Of a stretch of 64,000 bases of DNA, positions 1-9,617 are shown piece by piece. The stretch comes from Holtiella tumoricola (lineage in GTDB: Bacteria > Bacillota > Clostridia > Lachnospirales > Cellulosilyticaceae). Within the stretch, counting starts at the first letter, position 1, and the number at the start of each line of letters is the position of its first letter. The notes under the pieces are model-generated. The model ran no database searches. It was given only the letters and a program-made list of their open reading frames with translations, and was not told the origin of the DNA. The DNA lies in NCBI RefSeq assembly GCF_027857615.1, contig NZ_JAQIFT010000010.1, forward strand, positions 62,001-126,000, in the 5' to 3' direction. A program made the position numbers and the translations under genes.

Positions 1-160
1 TTGCTGCAGATAAGGTTTGATCATGCATCATATAGGATAGCTTGCTAAAAGTTACTATGGAAAAGCATCCAAGGGGTATAAGAAGTAAGAAAAAATACAT
101 GCCTAACAATTTATTTTTAATATGACCATTATAAAGTTTTTTCCCTAACCTATATTTCAT
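1..160 (-). CDS. sensor histidine kinase, YesM type (N-terminal fragment)
   Basis: Only the first 53 or so codons are inside the window; the gene runs off the left edge. Reading the minus strand from an ATG at 160, the frame stays open to position 1. It encodes a short basic lead (MKYRLGKKLYNGHIKNKLLG) followed by a hydrophobic stretch (MYFFLLLIPLGCFSIVTF), which is the usual start of YesM-type membrane kinases with an extracellular Cache/sensor domain. The start overlaps the stop of the upstream response regulator by 11 bases, typical of translational coupling in YesM/YesN pairs. The kinase core (HisKA_7TM/His_kinase and HATPase) lies outside the window, so the assignment rests on the N-terminus and on the neighbour. 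It is too short for gene callers that demand a complete ORF. Confidence 0.7.
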   Translation of the reverse strand, partial: MKYRLGKKLYNGHIKNKLLGMYFFLLLIPLGCFSIVTFSKLSYMMHDQTLSAA

Positions 161-1685
161 CCTCATACGCCCAATGCCTTTCTCTAAATTGCTTTGGTGT
201 AATCCCTGTTACTTTGCTAAAAACTTTTGTAAAGTACTTTCCATCTGCATAGCCTACTTTATAAGCAATATCATATAGTTTAAGTTTTGGATTTTTTAGC
301 AATTCTTTTGCTTTATCAATGCGTAGCTGAGTAAGTGCTTGATTAATGGTTATACCTGTTTTCTTTTTATACATGACACATAAGTAACATTGTGTAAAAT
401 TAAAATAATTTGCCATATCTTTGATGCTAAATTCAATTTCTTGATAATGCTCCTCCAGGTATTGATGCATCTTATAAAAGGGATCATCTACTTCAGTAGG
501 TGCACGTTGTACCATTTCAAAAAATTTGCGTAGTGTTTCTTTTACAACACCTGCTGTACGATATAAAGTTTCTGACTGATTGAGCCTATGTATTATTTCT
601 CTTCTTTCTAGTTTAGAGCTTAACATTCGTGACTCTACTTCTTGTAAGACATAGAAAATTAATTTAAAGTAGACATTTTTAACATAATTAATTGATGTTC
701 CATTGGAATGTTCAAACTGATTATAAAGCGTGTGTAAGAGCATCATCAACTCATGTTCTCTTCCTTCTTTTAACTCATGTTCAAAAGTATCAAATAACTC
801 ATGTTCAACTTCATAAGCTGGTTGTGCTGCTTGAACAACATAGACTTGATTTTCTTTTTCAAAGAAACACCTATTTATCCCTTCTCTTACAAATTCGCAG
901 GCCTCTTGCAAATCAGATAACCTAACACTCTGGTTAATAATCGATATAAAAATAAGTCCTTCCTTATTAATCTCAACCATTTGACTGACTACACTCTGAA
1001 TTTTTTCTTTAAATTGACTCCATTTCTCTCCACCTTTTACAATTAAAAACAAAATACCTACCCTATCCATACTTTTAATACAAGATTCTTTTGGAAAATT
1101 ATACGTTAAAATTTCTTGATAAGCTAAATACTCATTAGAAGGCATAGCAACATGTAATTTAAACGCAGCAATATAATAATTAAGATTACTTGCAAAACTC
1201 GGTTTTGCTTCTAGAACAAGTTTCACAAAATCTTCTTCATTTAGAGTCACCTTGGTCATAAGTTGTTCCTCTAACAAATTCGTCTCCATTTTAAATACAC
1301 GGATCTTTATTTCTTGTATTAGCTCTGTCATTAGCTTTGTAATATCTTCAAGGTCAATGGGTTTTTCTATAAAATTAGTGGCCTTAATTTGAATAGCCGT
1401 TTTTAAATATTCCTTATCTGCATAAGCACTTAAAAAGACAAAACAATTATCTGGTTGTTCCTTTCTAATTGCTTTTGCCATTTCAATTCCGTTCATATGT
1501 GGCATCTTAATATCACTAATAATAATATGAGGCTTGAGTTCCCTAGCTAACTTTAAGCCTTCCATACCATTTTCAGCACTATATACCTGCTCTACCCCTA
1601 ACTGTTGCCACGGAATATGTTTGACTAAAATCTGTCTTGTAGCACCTTCATCATCTACAATAAGTACAATGATTGATTGATTCAT
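150..1685 (-). CDS. YesN-type response regulator, receiver + AraC HTH
   Basis: Cytoplasmic DNA-binding response regulator of a two-component system. Residues about 5-122 form a CheY-like receiver with the acidic pair in IVDDE, the phosphoacceptor Asp in IIISDIKMP and the conserved Lys in IEKPID. A middle region of about 260 residues has no clear motif, as is usual for the YesN group. The last 100 residues are an AraC double helix-turn-helix (FSIKDMANYFNFTQCYLC and YKVGYADGKYFTKVFSKVTGITPKQFR). I place the start at the ATG at 1685 because GGGAG lies 8 bases before it; a GTG three codons upstream overlaps the binding site. It is cotranscribed with the kinase that begins at 160 and follows the GH123-like gene by 36 bases, so it probably senses an extracellular sugar or oligosaccharide and controls carbohydrate genes. 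The target is inference. Confidence 0.9.
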   Translation of the reverse strand: MNQSIIVLIVDDEGATRQILVKHIPWQQLGVEQVYSAENGMEGLKLARELKPHIIISDIKMPHMNGIEMAKAIRKEQPDNCFVFLSAYADKEYLKTAIQIKATNFIEKPIDLEDITKLMTELIQEIKIRVFKMETNLLEEQLMTKVTLNEEDFVKLVLEAKPSFASNLNYYIAAFKLHVAMPSNEYLAYQEILTYNFPKESCIKSMDRVGILFLIVKGGEKWSQFKEKIQSVVSQMVEINKEGLIFISIINQSVRLSDLQEACEFVREGINRCFFEKENQVYVVQAAQPAYEVEHELFDTFEHELKEGREHELMMLLHTLYNQFEHSNGTSINYVKNVYFKLIFYVLQEVESRMLSSKLERREIIHRLNQSETLYRTAGVVKETLRKFFEMVQRAPTEVDDPFYKMHQYLEEHYQEIEFSIKDMANYFNFTQCYLCVMYKKKTGITINQALTQLRIDKAKELLKNPKLKLYDIAYKVGYADGKYFTKVFSKVTGITPKQFRERHWAYEDEI

Positions 1686-1721
1686 GCTCAACACTCCCTT
1701 TAATCTATAGCCCTTTCCATA

Positions 1722-3290
1722 TTAACTTTCTAATATCAACTTTCTAATACTTTCAAATTGTTCCACCTCTGTATTGTATACTTTAAAGGATGGGCACAAC
1801 TTCTGCATCCATCTTCGCACTTGTTCTTGTTGTATACAGGGTAATGCCTTGAATAATTCATAGTCTTGTGCACCTGCCCTTTGAGCAATATAACGCATAC
1901 TTCTATAAACATCTTTTTCTCCTGGGTAAATAATATGTGCATCTCCTGCTGGAAGTTTCTTTCCCTTATGAGGACAACATGCCTCATGGTATAGATCTTC
2001 TCCTATATAATAATTAAATCCCCAGTGTAAAAAGCCACTAAGTCCATAATAAAAAACCATCCACAAAATATATCTAGAAACTAACAGGGGTAAGTCCATA
2101 CTCCTATTCATAATTTTCCCAGCTGGAAAAGCACAGGTATAATACCACATTTGCTCACCTGCATCTTGAATCTCTTGAAACTTTTCTCTATGTTTTTCAT
2201 AAGTATCTTGTTTAGGCACCCATATATCTATGCCTCCACCTAAATTAAAAGTTTCTACCGCCTCTATAATGTTTACTCCTGGTACACACTTTCTAAATAC
2301 AGAAGCAATGGCTCTATAGCTTAAAGCATTATATACTTGAGGCTCATCTGCTAAGGACTGCATAATTCTTCTATTCCATCCTTTTTCGTCTACAATACTT
2401 TGCCATTTGCAAAAATATTTTTTGAGTTGGTAATACCCCTCTAAGCTTTCTGCTGCAATACTTGGCTCCCACAGTAAGTAATATCCTTTATCGTTCCATT
2501 CTCCCCAATGTGCTATACATGCCCCTACAATGAATGGTGCACCTTCTTCTAAGGCTATCTCACCTGCTTTAATAACTTCTGTAAAATCAAAATCAACAAC
2601 TTCATTCTTCTCATTTCTAATAGACTTTGCGTAAGGGAGCATAATATGGGTACAATGCATTTCTAACTGCCTTCGTACATAAAGGCGATAAAGTGCCCAG
2701 TATGCTTTAGAATTTAATGTAACCCCATGGTTCTTTATGATATTATCGTAACAAAAAAAATTCATCATCCCCAACTTTTGGTCTTTTTGTTCAGGCAATC
2801 GTTTATCATACACTTGTAATTTAATAACAATCTCTACAATCTTTTGTTGTTTGCTTTCATCTTCTATAAAAAGCTTTAAGATACCCCTTACTTCTCCTAC
2901 TGTTCCCTCTCCTACCTTAAACTGTATATAAAGAGGGATACGCTTTTCATAACTTTCTACTTTTTCCCAAGGTATGAGACAATCATAAACTTTAAAGGGT
3001 GCTTGCCGAGTCACAAAGGTTTTGCATCTTTCATAGTCTAGGGTGGTCATAAACTCTAAATCTGTATTTTCATCTACAGTAATAGACTCTAAATAAAATA
3101 CTTCTGTTTCTATAGGTTGTTCTACTTCCCAGTTCATCTGAATATGACATAATTTAAATTTTTCCTGAGGATCTAGAATACACTGAAAGCCTATATAGGC
3201 ATTTTGAGCTGTATGTAAATGTGCATGCGTATTCTTATTTACCTCTGTATCTGGATAAAGCCATTCATTTTCATTATAAATAGATAGCAT
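1722..3290 (-). CDS. DUF4091 / GH123-like glycoside hydrolase domain protein
   Basis: 522-residue protein without a signal peptide, so probably cytoplasmic. Residues 1-170 look like the beta-sandwich that precedes the barrel in DUF4091 proteins; residues 175-480 fit the TIM-barrel. The stretch QSLADEPQ (about residue 315) supplies an adjacent Asp-Glu pair, which in GH123 enzymes acts in substrate-assisted cleavage of N-acetylgalactosaminides. Later aromatic-rich motifs (MWYYTCAFPAGK, LHWGFNYY) are also typical of the family. The start has GGGAGG six bases upstream. It heads an apparent operon with the YesN/YesM regulator pair (36-base gap), which suggests that the regulator controls its own glycan gene. 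Substrate is not determined; the family call is from motif reading only. Confidence 0.75.
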   Translation of the reverse strand: MLSIYNENEWLYPDTEVNKNTHAHLHTAQNAYIGFQCILDPQEKFKLCHIQMNWEVEQPIETEVFYLESITVDENTDLEFMTTLDYERCKTFVTRQAPFKVYDCLIPWEKVESYEKRIPLYIQFKVGEGTVGEVRGILKLFIEDESKQQKIVEIVIKLQVYDKRLPEQKDQKLGMMNFFCYDNIIKNHGVTLNSKAYWALYRLYVRRQLEMHCTHIMLPYAKSIRNEKNEVVDFDFTEVIKAGEIALEEGAPFIVGACIAHWGEWNDKGYYLLWEPSIAAESLEGYYQLKKYFCKWQSIVDEKGWNRRIMQSLADEPQVYNALSYRAIASVFRKCVPGVNIIEAVETFNLGGGIDIWVPKQDTYEKHREKFQEIQDAGEQMWYYTCAFPAGKIMNRSMDLPLLVSRYILWMVFYYGLSGFLHWGFNYYIGEDLYHEACCPHKGKKLPAGDAHIIYPGEKDVYRSMRYIAQRAGAQDYELFKALPCIQQEQVRRWMQKLCPSFKVYNTEVEQFESIRKLILES

Positions 3291-3342
3291 TTTAGACCTC
3301 CCTATATATTTGTATACGTCTATTATATATTATATTTGTGCA

Positions 3343-3380
3343 AAAAAGTCCCAAAATCATTTGAAATTTTAGGACTTTTT
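3343..3380 (-). terminator. intrinsic terminator after ligA
   Basis: Hairpin with arms AAAAGTCCCAAAAT and ATTTTAGGACTTTT (one mismatch) around an 8-base loop. Read on the minus strand it ends in a run of T and lies about 70 bases after the ligA stop. It is nearly symmetric and could work in both directions. Confidence 0.75.
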
Positions 3381-3452
3381 ACAATTCTATTTATAGTATT
3401 TGTAGAAGTAATTTATATCTAATATTAGAAATGCATTAAACTATTTAATGTT

Positions 3453-5411
3453 TTATTCTTGTATCATTTGTAAGAAATCTTCTTCAGTTAGAATAGGTAT
3501 TTCAAGTTCTTTTGCTTTTTTATTTTTACTAGAAGCAGATGTATTATCATTATTAATAAGGTAATCTGTCTTCTTACTTACAGAGCCTGTTACTTTTCCA
3601 CCTAATTCTTCTATCTTATTACTTAATGCTTTACGGTTAGCAAAGTGATTTACATCTCCTGTAATAACAAATGTTTTCCCTTCTAGAGTAAGTGCACTAG
3701 TTTCTACCTTCTCTACTTGTTTAAATTTGATTTCTTTTGTTAAACGCTCTAGCATTTCTACATTAATTGGCAATTGGAAATAGTCATGCATCTCACGTGC
3801 AATAACTGGTCCGACTCCCTCTATTGTTACTAATTCCTCTGGTGTTGCTTTCTGAATAGCTTCCAAGTCATTTTCAAAATGCTTACAGATTAGTTTTGCA
3901 TTCATTGGCCCTACTTGTAGGATGCCTAATGCGTAAATAAATTGATGTAAGTTAACCTCTCTTGTACGTTCAATAGCACTAATTAATTTATCATAAGATT
4001 TTTGTCCAAAGCCTTCCATAGCTTTAATCTCTTCTTCATAGTCTGATAAATGATATAAAGAAGCAAAGTCTACTAAAAAACCTTTTGCTAAGAATTTCTC
4101 TACTGTAGCTTCTGATAGTCCTTCAATATTCATAGCATCGCGGCTTGCATAGTGAACAAACGCTTGCTGACGTTGTGCTGGGCAGTTACCATTTGGACAA
4201 TAAACTGTTTTAGCTGTCTTATCTTGTTTGATTACAGTTTCTGCACCACATACATGACATTCATGAGGTGGCTCAATTGGCCCTGACTGAGTTAAATTCT
4301 CAGCTATTTGTGGAATGATCATGTTGGCTTTAAAAACAGTTACTTGATCTCCAATACCAATTTTTAAATCTTCTACAATACTTAAGTTATGCAGACTTGC
4401 ACGTTCTACCGTTGTTCCTTCTAATTCTACTGGCTCAAAAATAGCCACGGGATTAATAAGCCCTGTACGAGATGTATTCCATTCTATGGCTATAATCTGT
4501 GTCTCGCTGATTTCATCTTGCCATTTGAAAGCAATACCATCTTTAGGGAACTTAGCGGTTGTTCCTAAACTTTTAGAATAGGCAATATCATCATAAACAA
4601 GTACAAGTCCATCAGAGGCAAAATCACGTTTTTTAACTTCGTCTCCAAAGTAGGCTACAGCTTCTTCAATATTTTCTTGTGTGACTGCTTTGTATTCTAC
4701 TATTTCAAATCCAAGGCCTTTTAGCCACTCCATCTTTTCCATTTTACTATTGCAAGTTTCATCACCTTCTACAACCGCAAATACATAAAGGCGCACATTT
4801 CTCTTAGCTGTAATCTCTGAATTCAGTTGTCGTACGCTTCCACTACAAAGGTTACGTGGGTTTTTGTATTTGTCATCCCCTTCTAACTTTTCATTGATAC
4901 GTTCAAAGTCGCTATAGGTAATGACTGCTTCTCCACGAATTACGAGGCGCTCTTTGTAAGAAATAGTGAGAGGAAGGTTGAGAAATGTTCTCGCATTATT
5001 TGTTACATCTTCCCCTATTTCACCATTTCCACGGGTTACAGCTTGTATGAGCTTTCCTTCTTCATAAGTACATACAATAGTCAGACCGTCCAACTTCCAA
5101 GAAAGCATACCAAGCTGATTTCCTAAGAAACTTTTTAGCTTTTCTATTTCCTTGGTTTTATCTAAAGATAACATTCTAGATGGATGGGTTACTTTCTTCA
5201 AGTTACTTGCTACTTCATAACCAACCTTTTGCGTTACGCTTCCAGCAAGTACTGTCCCTGTTTCTTCTTCAAGTTTTAAGAGCTCATCATATAATTTATC
5301 ATATTCAAAGTTACTCATCAGCTCACGATTTTCTTGTTCATAAGCATAGGCTGCTTTTTTGAGTAGCTCAACTAATTCTTGCATACGTTTCATCGTTTCT
5401 TCGTAGTTCAT
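3453..5411 (-). CDS. ligA: NAD-dependent DNA ligase LigA
   Basis: Seals nicks in DNA during replication and repair using NAD+. The order of domains is complete: domain Ia (residues 1-65), adenylation domain with the KLDG nucleotidyl-Lys motif near residue 105 and the TRGNGEIGEDVT motif after it, OB fold, a four-Cys zinc finger (CHVCGAE... YCPNGNCPAQ, about 384-405), helix-hairpin-helix repeats and a C-terminal BRCT domain (about 575-652). The length, about 650 residues, is normal. The open frame extends to 5438, but AAAGGAG sits just before the ATG pair at 5414/5411; I use 5411, which has the better spacing of six bases. The gene follows pcrA with a small ORF and a terminator between, and yerC-pcrA-ligA is the order known from Bacillus. 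It probably has its own promoter in the 170 bases before it. Confidence 0.97.
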   Translation of the reverse strand: MNYEETMKRMQELVELLKKAAYAYEQENRELMSNFEYDKLYDELLKLEEETGTVLAGSVTQKVGYEVASNLKKVTHPSRMLSLDKTKEIEKLKSFLGNQLGMLSWKLDGLTIVCTYEEGKLIQAVTRGNGEIGEDVTNNARTFLNLPLTISYKERLVIRGEAVITYSDFERINEKLEGDDKYKNPRNLCSGSVRQLNSEITAKRNVRLYVFAVVEGDETCNSKMEKMEWLKGLGFEIVEYKAVTQENIEEAVAYFGDEVKKRDFASDGLVLVYDDIAYSKSLGTTAKFPKDGIAFKWQDEISETQIIAIEWNTSRTGLINPVAIFEPVELEGTTVERASLHNLSIVEDLKIGIGDQVTVFKANMIIPQIAENLTQSGPIEPPHECHVCGAETVIKQDKTAKTVYCPNGNCPAQRQQAFVHYASRDAMNIEGLSEATVEKFLAKGFLVDFASLYHLSDYEEEIKAMEGFGQKSYDKLISAIERTREVNLHQFIYALGILQVGPMNAKLICKHFENDLEAIQKATPEELVTIEGVGPVIAREMHDYFQLPINVEMLERLTKEIKFKQVEKVETSALTLEGKTFVITGDVNHFANRKALSNKIEELGGKVTGSVSKKTDYLINNDNTSASSKNKKAKELEIPILTEEDFLQMIQE

Positions 5412-5590
5412 CATTATCTCCTTTTGTACATTCTTCATCCTATATAGTTTGCCGTTATAATCTTTTTTAATCTCAGATAAAGTGAGTTCTAAAGTCTAGA
5501 TGGCAATCATCAGATCAACTATGTATATTCTCTATATTGCATGAGTTTCAACTTATTTTCAAGTCAAAGCGCCTCATATGATATAAAAAT

Positions 5591-5617
5591 AAAAGGAGCG
5601 TCAACAACGCTCCTTTT
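5591..5617 (-). terminator. intrinsic terminator of the small gene at 5622
   Basis: Perfect inverted repeat AAAAGGAGCGT / ACGCTCCTTTT with a 5-base loop, followed on the minus strand by T-rich sequence. It begins 5 bases after the stop of the small gene and separates pcrA and that gene from ligA. Confidence 0.85.
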
Positions 5618-5621
5618 CCCC

Positions 5622-5816
5622 TTAGCAAAACTCTATATTTGGTTTTTCCGCTGCTGCTTGTGTTAAAAAATCTTTTTTTACAAAAGTTAATTCATCGTAT
5701 TCCGCTTCAGTAATTTTCCCCTTACTATACAACCTATCCGCTAATTTGATAAAATCTTTTGTGACTTGTACAAGTTCATCTAAACTTAATTCATCATTTT
5801 TATACATTTTATCCAT
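5622..5816 (-). CDS. small hypothetical protein, 64 aa, SHOCT-like tail
   Basis: I do not recognise a family. The product is a small acidic helical protein. Its middle part, LYSKGKITEAEYDEL (about 30-44), resembles the short GxITxxEY helix found in SHOCT-type sequences. It is likely to be a real gene: a strong AAGGGGGA binding site lies a few bases before the ATG, the frame is fully used, and a clean terminator follows 5 bases after the stop. It lies 82 bases downstream of pcrA on the same strand, so it may be the last gene of the yerC-pcrA transcript. No function can be given. Confidence 0.65.
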   Translation of the reverse strand: MDKMYKNDELSLDELVQVTKDFIKLADRLYSKGKITEAEYDELTFVKKDFLTQAAAEKPNIEFC

Positions 5817-5898
5817 ATTATTTCCCCCTTACCACAATAACTTTAGCAGCGTTATAGGAATATTGTAACATTTACAGATAATTCCATCAAGTACTTTC

Positions 5899-8316
5899 TT
5901 ACAATTTTTGTAACTTTGCAAAACGTGCACTCAATTTCTTTTCTTGACCTTTGTCAAAAGCTATTGTTACAAAGACATCATCTTCTGTATGATCCACATC
6001 TTTGATCGTTCCTGTACCAAACATTTTATGCTTAACTTTCTCTCCAATAGTATAAGAATCACTCACTGTAGGTAGATTTTCTATTTTTTTACCTACACCA
6101 CCTACTGTTGGCTTATAATTAGAAGGTTGATTACCTCCTATTGCATTACGACTAAATGGTGAAAGAGGATTAGTATATGCTGTATTAAGCTTCATTTGAC
6201 CATTTGTTGACGTTGGTGTGGCTAAACGTGTTGTTGTCCCACTAGCTGATTGCGTGTTAAGTTTACCAGCAAAGTAATCTGCTGCTGAACCACGAGCTGC
6301 AACACCTGTGTTTACAGATTGTTTAGTTGCAGGACTCGCCATTGTTTGTGTGTACTGTGGCTTTTGAGCTGGTTTTCTATCTAATGCTGATAAATTAGTA
6401 AGTTCTCTTGGTAGTTCTTTAATAAAGCGTGAATTGGTACAACCTTGTGTACGTCCAAATAATGTACGTTGTTGTGCATAGAGCATGTAAAGTTTCTCAC
6501 GTGCACGTGTGATCCCAACATAGCAAAGGCGACGTTCTTCTTCTACTTTATCTTCACCTTCTGTTAAGCTCATATAGCTTGGGAATAATCCCTCTTCCAT
6601 CCCTGGCATAAATACAACAGGGAACTCTAATCCTTTTGCACTATGAAGTGTCATCAGTACAATGGAGTTACTATGTTGGTCGTAGTTATCTACATCTGCA
6701 ACAAGGGCAACATCTTCTAGGAAACCAGCAAGAGATGGCTCTTCTGCAACCTCCATATATGCAGCTGCTTTAGATACAAGTTCTTCAATATTGGCAATAC
6801 GGTCTTGATAATCTTCACCATCTGTTTGACGTAAGTAATCTCTATAACTTGTCTTTTCAATAATTGTTTCAAGTAAATGAGGGATATTGCCATCTTCTGC
6901 AACTTCACGTAGCTCTTCTATTAATGCCACAAAGCCTAACACCTTAAGAGCTGGTCCATTACCTAAGATACTCATCTCTTTAACTAATTTTGTTGCTTCA
7001 TAGAAGTCCATTCCTTGTACATTGGCATAACGTGTAATCGTTTCAAGACTGCTTGCACCAATACCACGTTTGGGTACATTGATAATACGTTTCATAGAAA
7101 CATCATCTTTTGTATTGGCTACTGTACGTAAATAAGCAAGCATATCTTTAACTTCTTTACGTTCGTAGAATCGTGTACCACCTAATAATCTATATGGGAT
7201 ACCATTTTTAATCATTTTTTCTTCCATTACACGAGACTGTGCATTGGTTCTATAAAGAATGGCATAATCTTTAAATTCATATTCACCTTGGTCAATACCC
7301 CTAACAATAATCTCAGAAACAGCATCTGCCTCACGATATTCATTGTCCATTTGGAGGATGGTAATAGGTTCACCCTTGTCATTTTCAGTCCAAAGGTTCT
7401 TTACTTTACGCCCATGATTATGCGCAACCACTTTATTGGCTGCATCTAAAATATTTTGTGTAGAACGATAATTTTGCTCAAGTCGAATTACACTTGCATT
7501 ATCAAAGTCACGTTCAAAGTCTAAGATGTTGCGGATATCCGCCCCACGCCAACCATAAATAGATTGGTCATCGTCCCCTACTACGCAAAGGTTCTTATAT
7601 TTTTTAGCAAGCATTTGTACAAGTTGGTATTGAACACCATTAGTATCTTGATACTCATCTACTAAGATATATCTAAATTTATTTTGATAAAACTCTAATA
7701 CATCTTTATGATCTCTAAAAAGAATACACGTATTAAGCATTAAATCATCAAAGTCCATTGCATCATTTTCTCTAAGCTTCTTTTGATAATGGGCATAGAT
7801 TTGAGCAATAACTTTATTTCTATAATCTTCTCCAGCTGTTTTTGCATATTCATCTGCTGTAATGAACTGATTTTTTTGATTACTAATTTCTCCAAGCACA
7901 CCTGATATTGGGTGATTTTTCTCATTTATATTAAGCTGTTTCATAATATCTTTAAGGAGGGCTTTTTGGTCCGAAGTATCATAAATAGTAAAGTATCTAC
8001 CATATCCAAGACGTTCACTATTACGTCTTAAAATACGTACACACATAGCATGGAATGTACTAATCCACATATCTTTAACCATTTCTTCTCCAATGAGTGC
8101 ACCAATACGTTCCCTCATCTCAGCTGCTGCTTTATTGGTGAAAGTGATTGCGAGTATTGACCATGGAGATACATCCTTATTTTTAATAAGATGTGCAATA
8201 CGATGTGTGAGCACCCTTGTCTTTCCTGATCCTGCCCCTGCTAGAACAAGAAGTGGTCCTTCTGTATGCAATACAGCTTCTTTTTGTTTATCATTTAATC
8301 CTGCTGTAAAATCCAT
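5899..8316 (-). CDS. pcrA: ATP-dependent DNA helicase PcrA/UvrD
   Basis: Superfamily 1A 3'-5' helicase for nucleotide excision repair, removal of RecA from DNA and conflict handling between replication and transcription. Seen in order: Q-motif region LNDKQKEAV, Walker A GAGSGKT (about 27-33), TFTNKAAAEMR (motif Ia), DEYQDTN (motif II, near 220), DDQSIYGWRGAD (III), QNYRST (IV), LHSAKGLEF (V) and YVGITRARE (VI). The C-terminus, about 650-805, is a low-complexity linker followed by a Tudor-like fold (GEKVKHKMFGTGTIKDV), the RNA polymerase-binding part in Bacillus PcrA. At 805 residues it is longer than the usual 720-750 because of this linker. AAGGAGGAAGAATA precedes the ATG. It sits 53 bases after yerC. 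Confidence 0.97.
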   Translation of the reverse strand: MDFTAGLNDKQKEAVLHTEGPLLVLAGAGSGKTRVLTHRIAHLIKNKDVSPWSILAITFTNKAAAEMRERIGALIGEEMVKDMWISTFHAMCVRILRRNSERLGYGRYFTIYDTSDQKALLKDIMKQLNINEKNHPISGVLGEISNQKNQFITADEYAKTAGEDYRNKVIAQIYAHYQKKLRENDAMDFDDLMLNTCILFRDHKDVLEFYQNKFRYILVDEYQDTNGVQYQLVQMLAKKYKNLCVVGDDDQSIYGWRGADIRNILDFERDFDNASVIRLEQNYRSTQNILDAANKVVAHNHGRKVKNLWTENDKGEPITILQMDNEYREADAVSEIIVRGIDQGEYEFKDYAILYRTNAQSRVMEEKMIKNGIPYRLLGGTRFYERKEVKDMLAYLRTVANTKDDVSMKRIINVPKRGIGASSLETITRYANVQGMDFYEATKLVKEMSILGNGPALKVLGFVALIEELREVAEDGNIPHLLETIIEKTSYRDYLRQTDGEDYQDRIANIEELVSKAAAYMEVAEEPSLAGFLEDVALVADVDNYDQHSNSIVLMTLHSAKGLEFPVVFMPGMEEGLFPSYMSLTEGEDKVEEERRLCYVGITRAREKLYMLYAQQRTLFGRTQGCTNSRFIKELPRELTNLSALDRKPAQKPQYTQTMASPATKQSVNTGVAARGSAADYFAGKLNTQSASGTTTRLATPTSTNGQMKLNTAYTNPLSPFSRNAIGGNQPSNYKPTVGGVGKKIENLPTVSDSYTIGEKVKHKMFGTGTIKDVDHTEDDVFVTIAFDKGQEKKLSARFAKLQKL

Positions 8317-8369
8317 TATTCTTCCTCCTTCATCCTGTGTACAAAAATAAAACAGCCTATTAAGCTGCT

Positions 8370-8657
8370 CTACTTTTTGATACGTTCTAAAATTAATTTA
8401 TATCCATCTGATCCATAACTTAAGCATCTATTCACACGACTTATTGTTGCTGTTGATGCTCCTGTTATCTGTTGAATTTCTGTATAGGTTCTTTTTGCTT
8501 CTAGCATCTTTGCAACTTCTAGACGTTGTGCCAAAGATTTAATCTCATTAATTGTACATATATCTTCAAAAAAGGCATAACATTCTTCAATATTTTCTAG
8601 TTTCAAAATTGCTTCAAACAAACCATCTGTCATATCATCTTTGAGTTTGTTATTCAC
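8370..8657 (-). CDS. yerC: YerC/YecD family TrpR-related DNA-binding protein
   Basis: 95-residue all-helical protein of the TrpR superfamily. The helix-turn-helix covers about residues 56-80 (YTEIQQITGASTATISRVNRCL). The N-terminal half provides the dimer helices. In Firmicutes the family is named YerC and often lies beside pcrA, as here; its regulatory targets are not firmly known. The start codon is GTG at 8657, with AGGGGTG five bases upstream. The gene is between a PHP phosphatase and pcrA, all on the minus strand with short gaps, so a single transcript for all three is likely. Confidence 0.85.
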   Translation of the reverse strand: MNNKLKDDMTDGLFEAILKLENIEECYAFFEDICTINEIKSLAQRLEVAKMLEAKRTYTEIQQITGASTATISRVNRCLSYGSDGYKLILERIKK

Positions 8658-8713
8658 TTAAGTCACCCCTTGTCCTATTCTCCTCCTCATTTTAACGTAT
8701 CAGGAAGGACATT

Positions 8714-9430
8714 TCAATTCTTTAGCGCAATAAAGTCTAGAATTCGTTCTGGATGCAAGTTGAGAATAAGCTCTTGTGGGAAATCAACCTCTTCAAATAA
8801 ACGTATACTTTCTTCAAATTCACCTACTGCATAAGCAATATGAGCATCCGTATTTGCCATAACTGGTACATTATATTGCTTACATAAACCAAGTACACTA
8901 ATAAGATTTTCACGTACCCCTGGTCTAAATCCACCTGGTTTTAAAGATGCATTATTTACTTCTAGTATAGTCCCTGTACGTTTTGCCGCAAGGACTACTG
9001 CCTCATGATCAAATGGGTAGCGATCATCCCCTGGATGCCCTAATATTTTTACGAAAGGATTTTCCATTGCACCAATCATTGCACGTGTTACTTCTTCTTT
9101 ATCACCAAATCTTAAACATGGTGGATGCATACTTGCAATGGTAAAATCTAATCCACCAAGTGTATCTTCTGTTGCATCAATATTTCCATCAAAATCAATG
9201 ATATTTGCTTCCATTCCTCTAAGGACAGTTACACCATATAATTGTCTTGGAATCGCTTTTAAATTATGAAAGTGGAAATCATGTGCCCCACCTGGTAATC
9301 CACTATTATGATCTGTAATAGCAATAATCTTTAGTTCTTTTTCTCCTGCAAATCTTGCTATCTCATCTACAGTACTATAAGCATGTCCACTTGAAACAGT
9401 ATGAATATGCATATCTGTTAAAAGTTTCAT
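8714..9430 (-). CDS. PHP-domain phosphatase, YcdX type
   Basis: Cytoplasmic metal-dependent phosphoesterase of the PHP superfamily. The metal ligands can be followed: DMHIHT near the start (HxH), ITDHN (about 38-42), GMEAN (Glu, about 72), ASMHPP (His), LGHPGDDR (His-Pro-Gly-Asp) and NTDAH near the C-terminus. Together these give the multi-zinc site of the YcdX family. The 238 residues match the family length of about 245. AAGGTGATTAA precedes the ATG. It is the first gene of the strand run leading to yerC and pcrA. The natural substrate is unknown. Confidence 0.85.
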   Translation of the reverse strand: MKLLTDMHIHTVSSGHAYSTVDEIARFAGEKELKIIAITDHNSGLPGGAHDFHFHNLKAIPRQLYGVTVLRGMEANIIDFDGNIDATEDTLGGLDFTIASMHPPCLRFGDKEEVTRAMIGAMENPFVKILGHPGDDRYPFDHEAVVLAAKRTGTILEVNNASLKPGGFRPGVRENLISVLGLCKQYNVPVMANTDAHIAYAVGEFEESIRLFEEVDFPQELILNLHPERILDFIALKN

Positions 9431-9617
9431 TTAATCACCTTCTTTATTTAGTCTCTTTTTCTTGTCTCTTTTTATCTTACACGCTCAGACTTAATTTGAC
9501 AAAATGATTTTCACCTTTTTAGCAATAAATTCTTTCCATTTATCATAAACTAACCTTATAATATATTTGTACACAAAAATTTATATTTTTTAAAACATTT
9601 ACAATGGGGGAATGATG

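Noticed and set aside
5440..5590. Regulatory RNA in front of ligA
   Set aside because: No stable hairpin or known motif was seen; it looks like an ordinary promoter spacer.
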